Below are positions 7,757 to 15,102 of a stretch of 64,000 nucleotides of DNA, piece by piece; the first letter of the stretch is position 1; each line of letters starts with the position of its first letter. The notes beneath the pieces were generated by a model. The model was not told where the DNA came from and did not search any database. It saw only the letters and a program-made list of their open reading frames with translations. Position numbers and translations under genes: made by a program. Origin of the DNA: Marinifilum_A sediminis (GTDB taxonomy: Bacteria > Bacteroidota > Bacteroidia > Bacteroidales > Marinifilaceae); contig CANMCX010000003.1 of the NCBI GenBank assembly GCA_947496465.1, positions 310,001 to 374,000 on the forward strand. The letters run 5' to 3'.

Positions 7757-10621
7757 ATGAACTCATTCTTACAACAAATAACTAAAGAGCTTTATTCAAA
7801 GTATTCTAATGAACTATCTGATTGTATATTGGTGTTTCCAAATCGTCGAGCGGGATTGTTCTTTTCGAAATATTTAAATGAACTTGTAGAGAAACCTCTT
7901 TGGGCTCCGAAAGTTCATACCATTAGCGAGTTTTTTCGATCACTTTCAAAATATCAGATTGAGGATAATCTTGGATTGCTTTTTAGGTTGTATAAGATCT
8001 ACATTAAGAGAATGAAAGTAAGTGAGAGCTTCGATGAATTCTATCATTGGGGAGAGATGCTTCTGGGCGATTTCGATGATTTGGATAAATACAGAGTAAA
8101 TGCGGAACATTTGTTTCAAAATTTAGCTGAGGAAAAAGAGATTGATAACCTTTTTGATTATTTGGATGAGGAACAGGTTCAGGCAATTCAATCCTTTTGG
8201 AGCACATTTCGACCAGAAAAATATTCCGAACATCAGAAAGAATTCGTTAATCTTTGGGAAAATCTATTTCATATCTATTCTGATTTTAGAAAGGAATTGG
8301 AATCGGAGGGATTGGCTTTTGAGGGAATGGCTTCGAGAAGTTTAGTAGATCGATTAGAATCAGGAGAAATTCAAATTGAGGCAAAACGAATCATATTTGT
8401 CGGGTTTAATGCACTTAACAGATGTGAAATAGATTTGTTTGCTCAATTAAAAAAGATGGATATTGCTGATTTTTATTGGGATTATGATGAATCTTATCTA
8501 AAGAATCCATATCATGAAGCAGGATTATTTTTGAGAGATAATTTAAAGAGATTTCCATCACCAAAAACCAATGTGACCTTTAATAGTATTAAAGAAAACA
8601 ATGCTAAAGTTGAATTTGTATCTCTTTCTTCGGAAGTAGGACAAGCAAAATATGCTCATTCAGTAGTTGAAAAATTTTGCAAAGACTCTGATGTCGCTTT
8701 AGAGGAAACTGCAATAGTTTTGGCGGATGAGGAATTGTTATTGCCAGTTTTGCATTCCATTCCTGAAAGCATAGAGAATGTGAATGTAACTATGGGATAT
8801 CCGGCAAAAAATACGCCGGTAGCTAGTTTGTTACGATTAGTCATTGAACTGCAGAAAAGTGCTAAAAAAGCAGGGCGAGAATATGAGTTCCACCACAAGC
8901 AGGTTTTGGCATTGCTGAATCATCAGTATTTGAATTCGGTAAATCCAGATTTGGCTCACAAGCTCACTCAGGAAATTTTAAAAACAAATAAAATTAAGGT
9001 TTCGCAAAGTAGTCTTAAAGGAGATGAGGTGTTGGAAGGTCTTTTCACACCTGTGGGTGATGTTGAGAAATTTGCTTTGTACTTGTTGAATTTGTTGCAA
9101 AATGTATATCAGCGATTGGAGTCTGAAGATGAGGAAAAATCGCTGGTTGATAAGATAGAGCAGGAGTATATTTATCATTTATTTCTCGCTATTAAGAGAT
9201 TGAAAGGATTGCTCGATCAGCATGAAATTGATATACAACAGGATACTTTCTTCAAAATTTTGGAGAAAATGATTCAATCCTTAAGCATTCCTTTTGAAGG
9301 AGAACCATTGGCAGGTTTGCAGGTAATGGGGATTTTGGAGACACGTTTGCTCGATTTTAAGAAGATTGTGGTACTATCGATGAATGAAGGAAAACTGCCC
9401 AAAACAGGAGCTGCCAATTCCTTTGTTCCATATCACTTACGTAAAGGATTTGGGATGCCAACAATCGATCATCAGGATGCGATTTTTGCCTATTATTTTT
9501 ACAGATTAATTCAGCGTGCCGATGATATTAAGTTATTGTATTCCACACAAAGTGATGGCATAAGAACTGGTGAAATGAGTCGATTTTTGTATCAATTAAA
9601 ATACGAGTCTGATTTTAAGATTACCGAGAGTAGTCCTGGATACGATATCTCTTTAAAAGAAGGAAAACCAATTTCTGTTGCTAAGAATCAGAGAATTTTA
9701 AATCGTCTGAATGAATATTGTGGTGATAGTTTCAGAAGTTTTTCTCCATCGGCTTTAAATACTTATTTGGCTTGCCCTTTAAGCTTCTATTTTAAATATT
9801 TGGCTGGATTAAAAGAGCCTGATGCGGTGTTGGAAGAGATCGATCCGCCCACATTCGGGAATCTATTTCATGATACTCTTGAGGAACTGTACAAACCTTA
9901 TGTCGGTAAGAATTTAGAAAAGGAAGATTTAGAAATATTACGAAAGGATAAAGACAGGATTGAAGAGACCTTAAGAGAATCTTTCCGCAAAAATTACTTT
10001 CACATTTCTGAGGAACAAACATTGGAAATATCAGGTAGAAACTTGTTAATATTCGATATTCTGATAAAATACATTGATAGAATTTTGGTTTTGGATCAGC
10101 AATTTGCGCCTTTTCAAATTCTGTCTTTGGAGGATACATATAAAATACAGATTCCAATATCGAAAGATAGAAAAGCGAATATTAGTGGACTAATTGACCG
10201 TGTAGATAAGGTAAATGATACCATCAGAATTTTGGATTATAAGACGGGTAAAGCTGATTTATTTTTTAGAGATATTGATTCTTTGTTCGAAAAAGAGGGT
10301 AAGAATAGAAATAAAGCTGCATTTCAAACCTTTTTGTATTGCTTGTTTTACGAGGATAAAACCAGAGCTGCAGAAGCAATTTCACCTGGAGTGTATAGCT
10401 TGAAAGAGTTCTTTGGAGGAAAGTTCAATTGCATCTTATCACAAAAAGAGGGAAGAGGGAAACCTGTACCTGTTGCTGATTACAGAGTCTATAAGCAAGA
10501 ATTTACAGACTCGTTGAAAGAGCTGATTGAGGAACTTTTTAATCCGAAAGTTCCGTTTTTACAAGTAGAAAATCAGGATGTTTGCAGAACTTGTTTGTAC
10601 TCGGAAATTTGTCATCGATAA
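7757..10621 (+). CDS. AddB-like PD-(D/E)XK nuclease family protein
   Basis: This 954-residue protein matches the Bacteroidota AddB-like family, a partner of the AddA helicase-nuclease in double-strand break repair. The N-terminus has a degenerate Walker-like segment (ILVFPNRRAGLFF). The C-terminal nuclease begins near residue 660 (FSPSALNTYLACPLSFYF) and contains RVDKVNDT and the ILDYKTGK motif of RecB-type nucleases. The single Cys in ACPL plus the terminal CRTCLYSEIC (CxxCx5C) form the four-cysteine iron-sulfur pattern of AddB. No addA-like gene lies beside it. The 49-bp gap after the lipoprotein gene allows co-transcription. Confidence 0.87.
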   Translation: MNSFLQQITKELYSKYSNELSDCILVFPNRRAGLFFSKYLNELVEKPLWAPKVHTISEFFRSLSKYQIEDNLGLLFRLYKIYIKRMKVSESFDEFYHWGEMLLGDFDDLDKYRVNAEHLFQNLAEEKEIDNLFDYLDEEQVQAIQSFWSTFRPEKYSEHQKEFVNLWENLFHIYSDFRKELESEGLAFEGMASRSLVDRLESGEIQIEAKRIIFVGFNALNRCEIDLFAQLKKMDIADFYWDYDESYLKNPYHEAGLFLRDNLKRFPSPKTNVTFNSIKENNAKVEFVSLSSEVGQAKYAHSVVEKFCKDSDVALEETAIVLADEELLLPVLHSIPESIENVNVTMGYPAKNTPVASLLRLVIELQKSAKKAGREYEFHHKQVLALLNHQYLNSVNPDLAHKLTQEILKTNKIKVSQSSLKGDEVLEGLFTPVGDVEKFALYLLNLLQNVYQRLESEDEEKSLVDKIEQEYIYHLFLAIKRLKGLLDQHEIDIQQDTFFKILEKMIQSLSIPFEGEPLAGLQVMGILETRLLDFKKIVVLSMNEGKLPKTGAANSFVPYHLRKGFGMPTIDHQDAIFAYYFYRLIQRADDIKLLYSTQSDGIRTGEMSRFLYQLKYESDFKITESSPGYDISLKEGKPISVAKNQRILNRLNEYCGDSFRSFSPSALNTYLACPLSFYFKYLAGLKEPDAVLEEIDPPTFGNLFHDTLEELYKPYVGKNLEKEDLEILRKDKDRIEETLRESFRKNYFHISEEQTLEISGRNLLIFDILIKYIDRILVLDQQFAPFQILSLEDTYKIQIPISKDRKANISGLIDRVDKVNDTIRILDYKTGKADLFFRDIDSLFEKEGKNRNKAAFQTFLYCLFYEDKTRAAEAISPGVYSLKEFFGGKFNCILSQKEGRGKPVPVADYRVYKQEFTDSLKELIEELFNPKVPFLQVENQDVCRTCLYSEICHR

Positions 10622-10648
10622 AATTTGATTTAAGACCTTATTCGATAA

Positions 10649-10966
10649 ATGATGAAAAGTAAATTCGCAATTTTCTCAATTGTACTAAGTACAATAAGTA
10701 TTTGTCTTACAATTAAGGTAAATTACGAGCTCTGGGTAAGGTATATGTCTATAACTTGGGGCAAAACAAGAGCTTTATTTGGACTTACCGAGTTGTTGGA
10801 ATTTGGATATCAAAACTATTATGCAATTTTTGGTATTGTGTCATTGTTATTACTTGTAATATCAATACGGAGATCAGAAAAAAGAGCATTAATTATTTCC
10901 AGTGTAATGCTTGCTATTTTTTCGATTATTGCTGTTTTTTCAGGATTTTGGAAGTTATTTATTTAA
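10649..10966 (+). CDS. Small membrane protein of unknown function
   Basis: This 105-residue protein has three predicted membrane helices (about 6-24, 55-75 and 82-102) separated by short basic loops. The segment RYMSITWGKTRALFGLTELLEFGYQNYY lies outside the membrane. I do not recognise the family. It sits 27 bp after the AddB-like gene and 14 bp before the OmpA-type gene, so it is probably in their operon. The start could be the first or second of two adjacent ATG codons. Confidence 0.65.
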   Translation: MMKSKFAIFSIVLSTISICLTIKVNYELWVRYMSITWGKTRALFGLTELLEFGYQNYYAIFGIVSLLLLVISIRRSEKRALIISSVMLAIFSIIAVFSGFWKLFI

Positions 10967-10980
10967 GTTGATCTTTAATA

Positions 10981-12918
10981 ATGAAATATTCTATTCTATT
11001 TATATTGCTGTTTGTTTTTGTGCTTCCACTTTCTTCTCAAAAAAAATACAGCATTAAATCCCGAAAGGCAATTTCGCTTTACGAATCGGCAGGGGAATCT
11101 TATCGAAACAGGGATAATGAGAAAACACTTCAGCTATTGGAACAAGCCATCAAACAGAATCCAAAATTTATAGAGGCTTGGCTTTTTAAGGCTGATGTAT
11201 TGCACAGCTTAGGGAAAAGTGATTTGGAAATAGAAGCTTATAAAAGAGCAATTGAAATTGATGCAGTTTATTTTCCAAATGTTCATTTTAATCTGGCAAA
11301 TTCCTATTTGAAAGTTGGAAAATATGAAAAAGCAAAGAAGAAATACAAGGACTTCCTGTCCTTTCCAAAGATCTCGTCGAGGAACAAGAAATTGGCTGTA
11401 AGACGATTGGATAATTGTAATTTTGCGATTGAAATGATGAAAAATCCTGTTGAATTTCATCCAATTAATCTTGGAGATGGTGTAAATTCTGAATTTGATG
11501 AATATTGGCCAAGCTTAACAGCAGATGAAGAAATTCTTGTTTTTACCCGTTTGAGTCCAATTGAAAACTTAGGGAAAGAAATTAGAGTTAAGAGACAGGA
11601 GGATTTTTGGGTTTCGTTTCGAAACGATTCTACCTGGCGACCAGCACAGACTTTATCAACAACAATAAATACAAGTAATAACGAAGGTGCCCAAAGTATT
11701 ACCGCCGACGGTAGATACATGTATTTTACAGCTTGTGATCGGAAGCAGGGATTGGGGCGCTGTGATATTTACTATTCGATTAAGGAAGGTGAAGAATGGT
11801 CGAAACCGATAAACCTGGGAAAGCCAGTTAATTCTGCTGCTTGGGATGCTCAACCAAGTATTTCTGCTGATGGACGCATTTTATATTTTGTGAGCAACCG
11901 AAAAACAGGAAAAGGTAAAATGGATATTTATCAGTCTACACTCTTGGAAATATTGTCAAATGGTCGACAGAGATGGTCTCAACCTATTAATTTACCTGTA
12001 AATACCAGAGATAATGAAATGTCGCCATTTATTCACGCTAGCAATGAATATTTGATCTTTGCATCGGATGGAATGAAGGGAATGGGTGGATTTGATTTGT
12101 ATAAGAGTACTTCTGATAAGGGAAAGATGTGGACTAAACCTGTGAATTTGGGTTATCCTATCAATACATTTGGTGATGAGCTGGGATTGGTGATCAATGC
12201 AAAAAGTGATAAAGCCTATTTTTCTTCGGATAGATTGGAAGGTAAAGGAAAAGATATTTTTATATTTGATTTACCATTAGAGCATCAACCTCCTGCAGTT
12301 TCGTGGCTAAAAGGAAAAGTGTTCGATGCGGTATCGAAAAAGAAATTATTTGCTTCCTTACAATTGATTGATTTGGCAACAAAGGATACCATTGCTCAAA
12401 TCAATTCGGATAGAATAAATGGAAATTATCTGGTTTGTTTGCCTGCAGGCAGAGAATATTTGTTTTCCGCAGAAAGTGAAGGATATTTGTTTTATTCCGA
12501 TCATTTTTCTCTATTCGATGAAAAAGAGAAATCTAGTCCGCAGGAGTTGGATATTCCTTTACACAAATTGAATGTTGGAAATGAAGTTGTACTTCGAAAT
12601 GTGTTTTTCAATTTGGACTCATGGAAAATTCTGCCAAAATCGGAATTAGAATTGAATCGTTTGGTTGAGCTGTTGAAAAATCAAAGTAATTTGAAAATAG
12701 AAATTGGTGGACACACAGATAATACTGGTAGTGAAGAACACAATTTAAATTTGTCTAAGAATCGTGCAAAATCGGTTTGTGATTATCTAATTATGAAAGG
12801 AATCTCGAAAGACAGGTTGACTTACAAAGGATATGCTTCGTATAAACCAATTGATACAAATGCCAATGAAATTGGCAGGTCCAGAAATAGAAGAACAGAA
12901 TTTAAAATTGTAAAATAG
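10981..12918 (+). CDS. TPR-PD40-OmpA outer-membrane protein (PorE-like architecture)
   Basis: This 645-residue secreted protein has an N-terminal signal peptide without an obvious lipobox (cleavage after LPLSSQ). Domains in order: TPR repeats (about 28-135); a beta-propeller of five PD40/WD40-like repeats (about 165-430; TADGRYMYF, SADGRILYF); a carboxypeptidase-regulatory-like domain (about 440-520); and an OmpA peptidoglycan-binding domain (about 530-645; GHTDNTG, RSRNRRTEF). This order matches PorE of the type IX secretion system, which anchors the machine to peptidoglycan. The architecture also occurs in other Bacteroidota proteins, so orthology is inference. A cysteine desulfurase follows 15 bp later. 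Confidence 0.83.
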   Translation: MKYSILFILLFVFVLPLSSQKKYSIKSRKAISLYESAGESYRNRDNEKTLQLLEQAIKQNPKFIEAWLFKADVLHSLGKSDLEIEAYKRAIEIDAVYFPNVHFNLANSYLKVGKYEKAKKKYKDFLSFPKISSRNKKLAVRRLDNCNFAIEMMKNPVEFHPINLGDGVNSEFDEYWPSLTADEEILVFTRLSPIENLGKEIRVKRQEDFWVSFRNDSTWRPAQTLSTTINTSNNEGAQSITADGRYMYFTACDRKQGLGRCDIYYSIKEGEEWSKPINLGKPVNSAAWDAQPSISADGRILYFVSNRKTGKGKMDIYQSTLLEILSNGRQRWSQPINLPVNTRDNEMSPFIHASNEYLIFASDGMKGMGGFDLYKSTSDKGKMWTKPVNLGYPINTFGDELGLVINAKSDKAYFSSDRLEGKGKDIFIFDLPLEHQPPAVSWLKGKVFDAVSKKKLFASLQLIDLATKDTIAQINSDRINGNYLVCLPAGREYLFSAESEGYLFYSDHFSLFDEKEKSSPQELDIPLHKLNVGNEVVLRNVFFNLDSWKILPKSELELNRLVELLKNQSNLKIEIGGHTDNTGSEEHNLNLSKNRAKSVCDYLIMKGISKDRLTYKGYASYKPIDTNANEIGRSRNRRTEFKIVK

Positions 12919-12933
12919 CTTAATACTATATAA

Positions 12934-14085
12934 ATGATTTATCTTGATTATAATGCAACAACACCTGTAGCTCCTGAGGTTGCAGAGGCAATGAAACCTT
13001 ACTTAAGCGAGTTTTTTGGGAATCCGTCAAGTTCACATTGGTTTGGACAGAAAACAAAAAGTGCCGTTGAGACCTCTCGAAGTAAACTTGCCAAATTGTT
13101 AAATTGTGATTCTAGCGAAATTGTATTTACAAGCGGCGGTAGCGAATCTAATAATTATGCCTTAAAAGGATATGCATTTGCTAATCGCGATAAGGGAAAT
13201 CACATCATAACTACCCAAATTGAGCACCCAGCTATTATTGAAGTTTGTAAGTTTGTAGAATCTCAGGGGTTTGAGATCACGTACTTACCTGTTGATGAAA
13301 CTGGGCGAGTGAGAATTGAAGATGTGAGGAATGCTATTCGATCAGAAACCATATTGATATCGGTAATGTATGCCAATAACGAAGTTGGAACTCTGCAACC
13401 AATAGCTGAAATATCCTCAATAGCTAAAGAAAAAGGAATTGTATTGCACTCGGATTGTGCACAAGCAGTTGGGAAAGTACCCGTTGATGTTAAAGCTTTA
13501 GGAGTTGATTTGTTAACAGTTGCAGGGCATAAGTTTTATGGACCTAAGGGAATTGGTGTTTTGTATATCCGGGAAGGAATTCAATTGCAAAAACTAATTC
13601 ATGGTGCCGATCATGAATCAAACAGAAGAGCAGGAACTGAAAATATTCTGGAAATTGCCGGATTAGGGAGTGCTGCAGAATTGGCTATGCAAGAGCCTGA
13701 CAAGAGAATTAAAAAAGAGAGAGAATTGATTCAACAACTAAAATCGGGCATAGAACATTTAGGAGATCTTCGTTTTAATGGAAATAAGGAGTTTTGCTTG
13801 CCAAATACATTAAGTGTCTCATTTAAAAATTTGAGTGCTGGAGATATATTGGCAAAAATGAAAAATATTGCCGCATCAGCAGGAGCAGCATGTCATACCG
13901 ATTCGGTAAAAGTTTCAGCTACTTTAGCAGCAATGAAAATACCTGTTGAATATGCAATGGGAACCTTGAGATTGTCAGTTGGAAAATATACGACAACCGA
14001 CGAAATAGATGCCGCAATAAACGAGATTATCACGGCAGTTAATTTATTAAGGACTAAAGAATCCAATTGTAAGTGCAATAATTAG
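12934..14085 (+). CDS. Cysteine desulfurase (NifS/IscS family)
   Basis: This PLP enzyme releases sulfur from L-cysteine as a persulfide for Fe-S clusters and thiolated cofactors. The length of 383 is normal. Motifs: the N-terminal YLDYNATTP, SGGSESNN, the PLP lysine in AGHKFYGPKG (K200), and the sulfur-accepting cysteine loop ASAGAACHTD (C320). The protein ends in an unusual CKCNN tail. No iscU or sufE partner is adjacent. It probably shares the transcript of the OmpA-type gene, and its end overlaps the convergent gene at 14082 by 4 bp. Confidence 0.92.
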   Translation: MIYLDYNATTPVAPEVAEAMKPYLSEFFGNPSSSHWFGQKTKSAVETSRSKLAKLLNCDSSEIVFTSGGSESNNYALKGYAFANRDKGNHIITTQIEHPAIIEVCKFVESQGFEITYLPVDETGRVRIEDVRNAIRSETILISVMYANNEVGTLQPIAEISSIAKEKGIVLHSDCAQAVGKVPVDVKALGVDLLTVAGHKFYGPKGIGVLYIREGIQLQKLIHGADHESNRRAGTENILEIAGLGSAAELAMQEPDKRIKKERELIQQLKSGIEHLGDLRFNGNKEFCLPNTLSVSFKNLSAGDILAKMKNIAASAGAACHTDSVKVSATLAAMKIPVEYAMGTLRLSVGKYTTTDEIDAAINEIITAVNLLRTKESNCKCNN

Positions 14086-14615
14086 TAAATAAATGCAAGA
14101 GCTTCGTTGAGAATTTCACTGCTTTTATCGATTGTATTTTGTTTCACAATTGCATTTAACCAACGCTCTTTACCTGATTTTTTGTACAACTTCTTTTTTG
14201 AATACCAGTCCGAAGGATAGGTGATAATTGAAGGCGTGCCCTGTTTGCCATATTCTGGGTAGGATTCGTAATAAATATCTTTAATTTCGATTAGGATTTT
14301 ATCTTTTTCATTCTGGATATGTAAAGAGTAAAACATTTTGGTTTTAAATACTGATTCTGCTTTACTAAGGTTGATAACGGTTTGTCTTTTTATCAAAATC
14401 TTGTTACTTGTATGATTAATAAAATCAAGGTTTATCTCATTGTTGGAAGCTAACCAATCATCGATTCTGTTGAATTGAACCAGATCTTGAGGAAGAGAGA
14501 TAGAAGCACTAATATTGGCTTGAGGATCTATGTCGATTTGAATACTCTCTTTAATTTGGCTTGAAAGAATCATGCTGAAAACCAGTAGGTGGATAAGTAG
14601 AATTGACTTTTTCAT
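14082..14615 (-). CDS. Secreted protein of unknown function
   Basis: This 177-residue protein begins with a signal peptide (MKKSILLIHLLVFSMILSS). The mature part is rich in alternating hydrophobic residues, suggesting beta structure, and contains many charged residues (KDKILIEIKDIYYESYPEYG). I recognise no family. It is convergent with the cysteine desulfurase, overlapping it by 4 bp, and stands alone on its strand. Confidence 0.65.
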   Translation of the reverse strand: MKKSILLIHLLVFSMILSSQIKESIQIDIDPQANISASISLPQDLVQFNRIDDWLASNNEINLDFINHTSNKILIKRQTVINLSKAESVFKTKMFYSLHIQNEKDKILIEIKDIYYESYPEYGKQGTPSIITYPSDWYSKKKLYKKSGKERWLNAIVKQNTIDKSSEILNEALAFIY

Positions 14616-14691
14616 AAGCAGATATTTAATATTGGGTGATGATTCAAAGTAAGAAATTATTCACTAAAATCAAAATTGAAACGTGGTGAAA

Positions 14692-14717
14692 CTCCCGAAT
14701 AAGTAGTGATTCGGGAG
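14692..14717. repeat. 9-bp inverted repeat upstream of the secreted-protein gene
   Basis: CTCCCGAAT (14692-14700) and ATTCGGGAG (14709-14717) flank an 8-nt loop, giving a stable hairpin on either strand. Neither side carries a good T run. It lies about 77 bp upstream of the minus-strand gene starting at 14615, so it could be a regulatory site or a poor terminator. Confidence 0.4.
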
Positions 14718-14745
14718 GTGTTATTAGAATTGTTTTAAAAGTTAA

Positions 14746-14776
14746 TTGTAATATTACGTTCAATTAAATAAACTTG
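14746..14776 (+). promoter_or_regulatory. Predicted promoter of a small RNA
   Basis: TTG at 14746-14748, a 20-bp spacer and TAAACTTG at 14769-14776 match the Bacteroidota promoter with one mismatch in the -7 box. No protein-coding start follows. The next strong signal is the terminator at 14932, about 150 nt on. Confidence 0.45.
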
Positions 14777-14779
14777 GCA

Positions 14780-14955
14780 AACTTGACACTTGTTTATCTA
14801 TTATTCTTGGAATACATTTACTATTGAAGTCGGATGATAAGACCGATTAAAAATGATGTTTAGTTCGCATATTCAGCTTGATTCGATCCAATGTCAAGTT
14901 TTAAATATGGTTTTAGTTGTAAGTAATTGAGAAGGGGCAGTGCCCCTTTTTCTTT
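14780..14955 (+). ncRNA. Candidate structured small RNA (about 170 nt)
   Basis: The stretch between the predicted promoter and a strong intrinsic terminator has no ORF but has RNA-like pairing. A 10-bp perfect long-range stem joins AAACTTGACA (14779-14788) to TGTCAAGTTT (14892-14901), extended inward by TTG/CAA. A local hairpin is formed by TCGG (14830-14833) and CCGA (14843-14846). The size and closed, rod-like fold would suit a 6S-type RNA, but no family-defining sequence is recognised, so this is inference. Confidence 0.45.
14932..14955 (+). terminator. Intrinsic terminator
   Basis: AAGGGGCA (14932-14939) and TGCCCCTT (14941-14948) form a GC-rich hairpin followed by TTTCTTTT. It cannot belong to the upstream coding genes, because the one immediately upstream is on the minus strand. 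It therefore implies a plus-strand transcript starting within the gap. Confidence 0.7.
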
Positions 14956-15057
14956 TGCATTCTATTTTTGCCAGCAAAATCAAATTTCTTTCCTATAATA
15001 ATTTATCAATCCAATAATTTTAATGATGAATCATTCTCTTTATTAAAAGGGTATTTA

Positions 15058-15079
15058 TAATTTTGTTATACCGCGGTAT
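15058..15079 (+). promoter_or_regulatory. Predicted promoter with overlapping palindromic operator
   Basis: An exact -7 box TAATTTTG (15058-15065) is followed at once by the 12-bp perfect palindrome ATACCGCGGTAT (15068-15079), which would cover the transcription start. No good TTG lies at -33. The arrangement suggests a repressor-controlled promoter for the GH3-beta-lactamase gene starting at 15103. Confidence 0.45.
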
Positions 15080-15102
15080 TATTAGGTTTAAGAGAATTTT
15101 TC

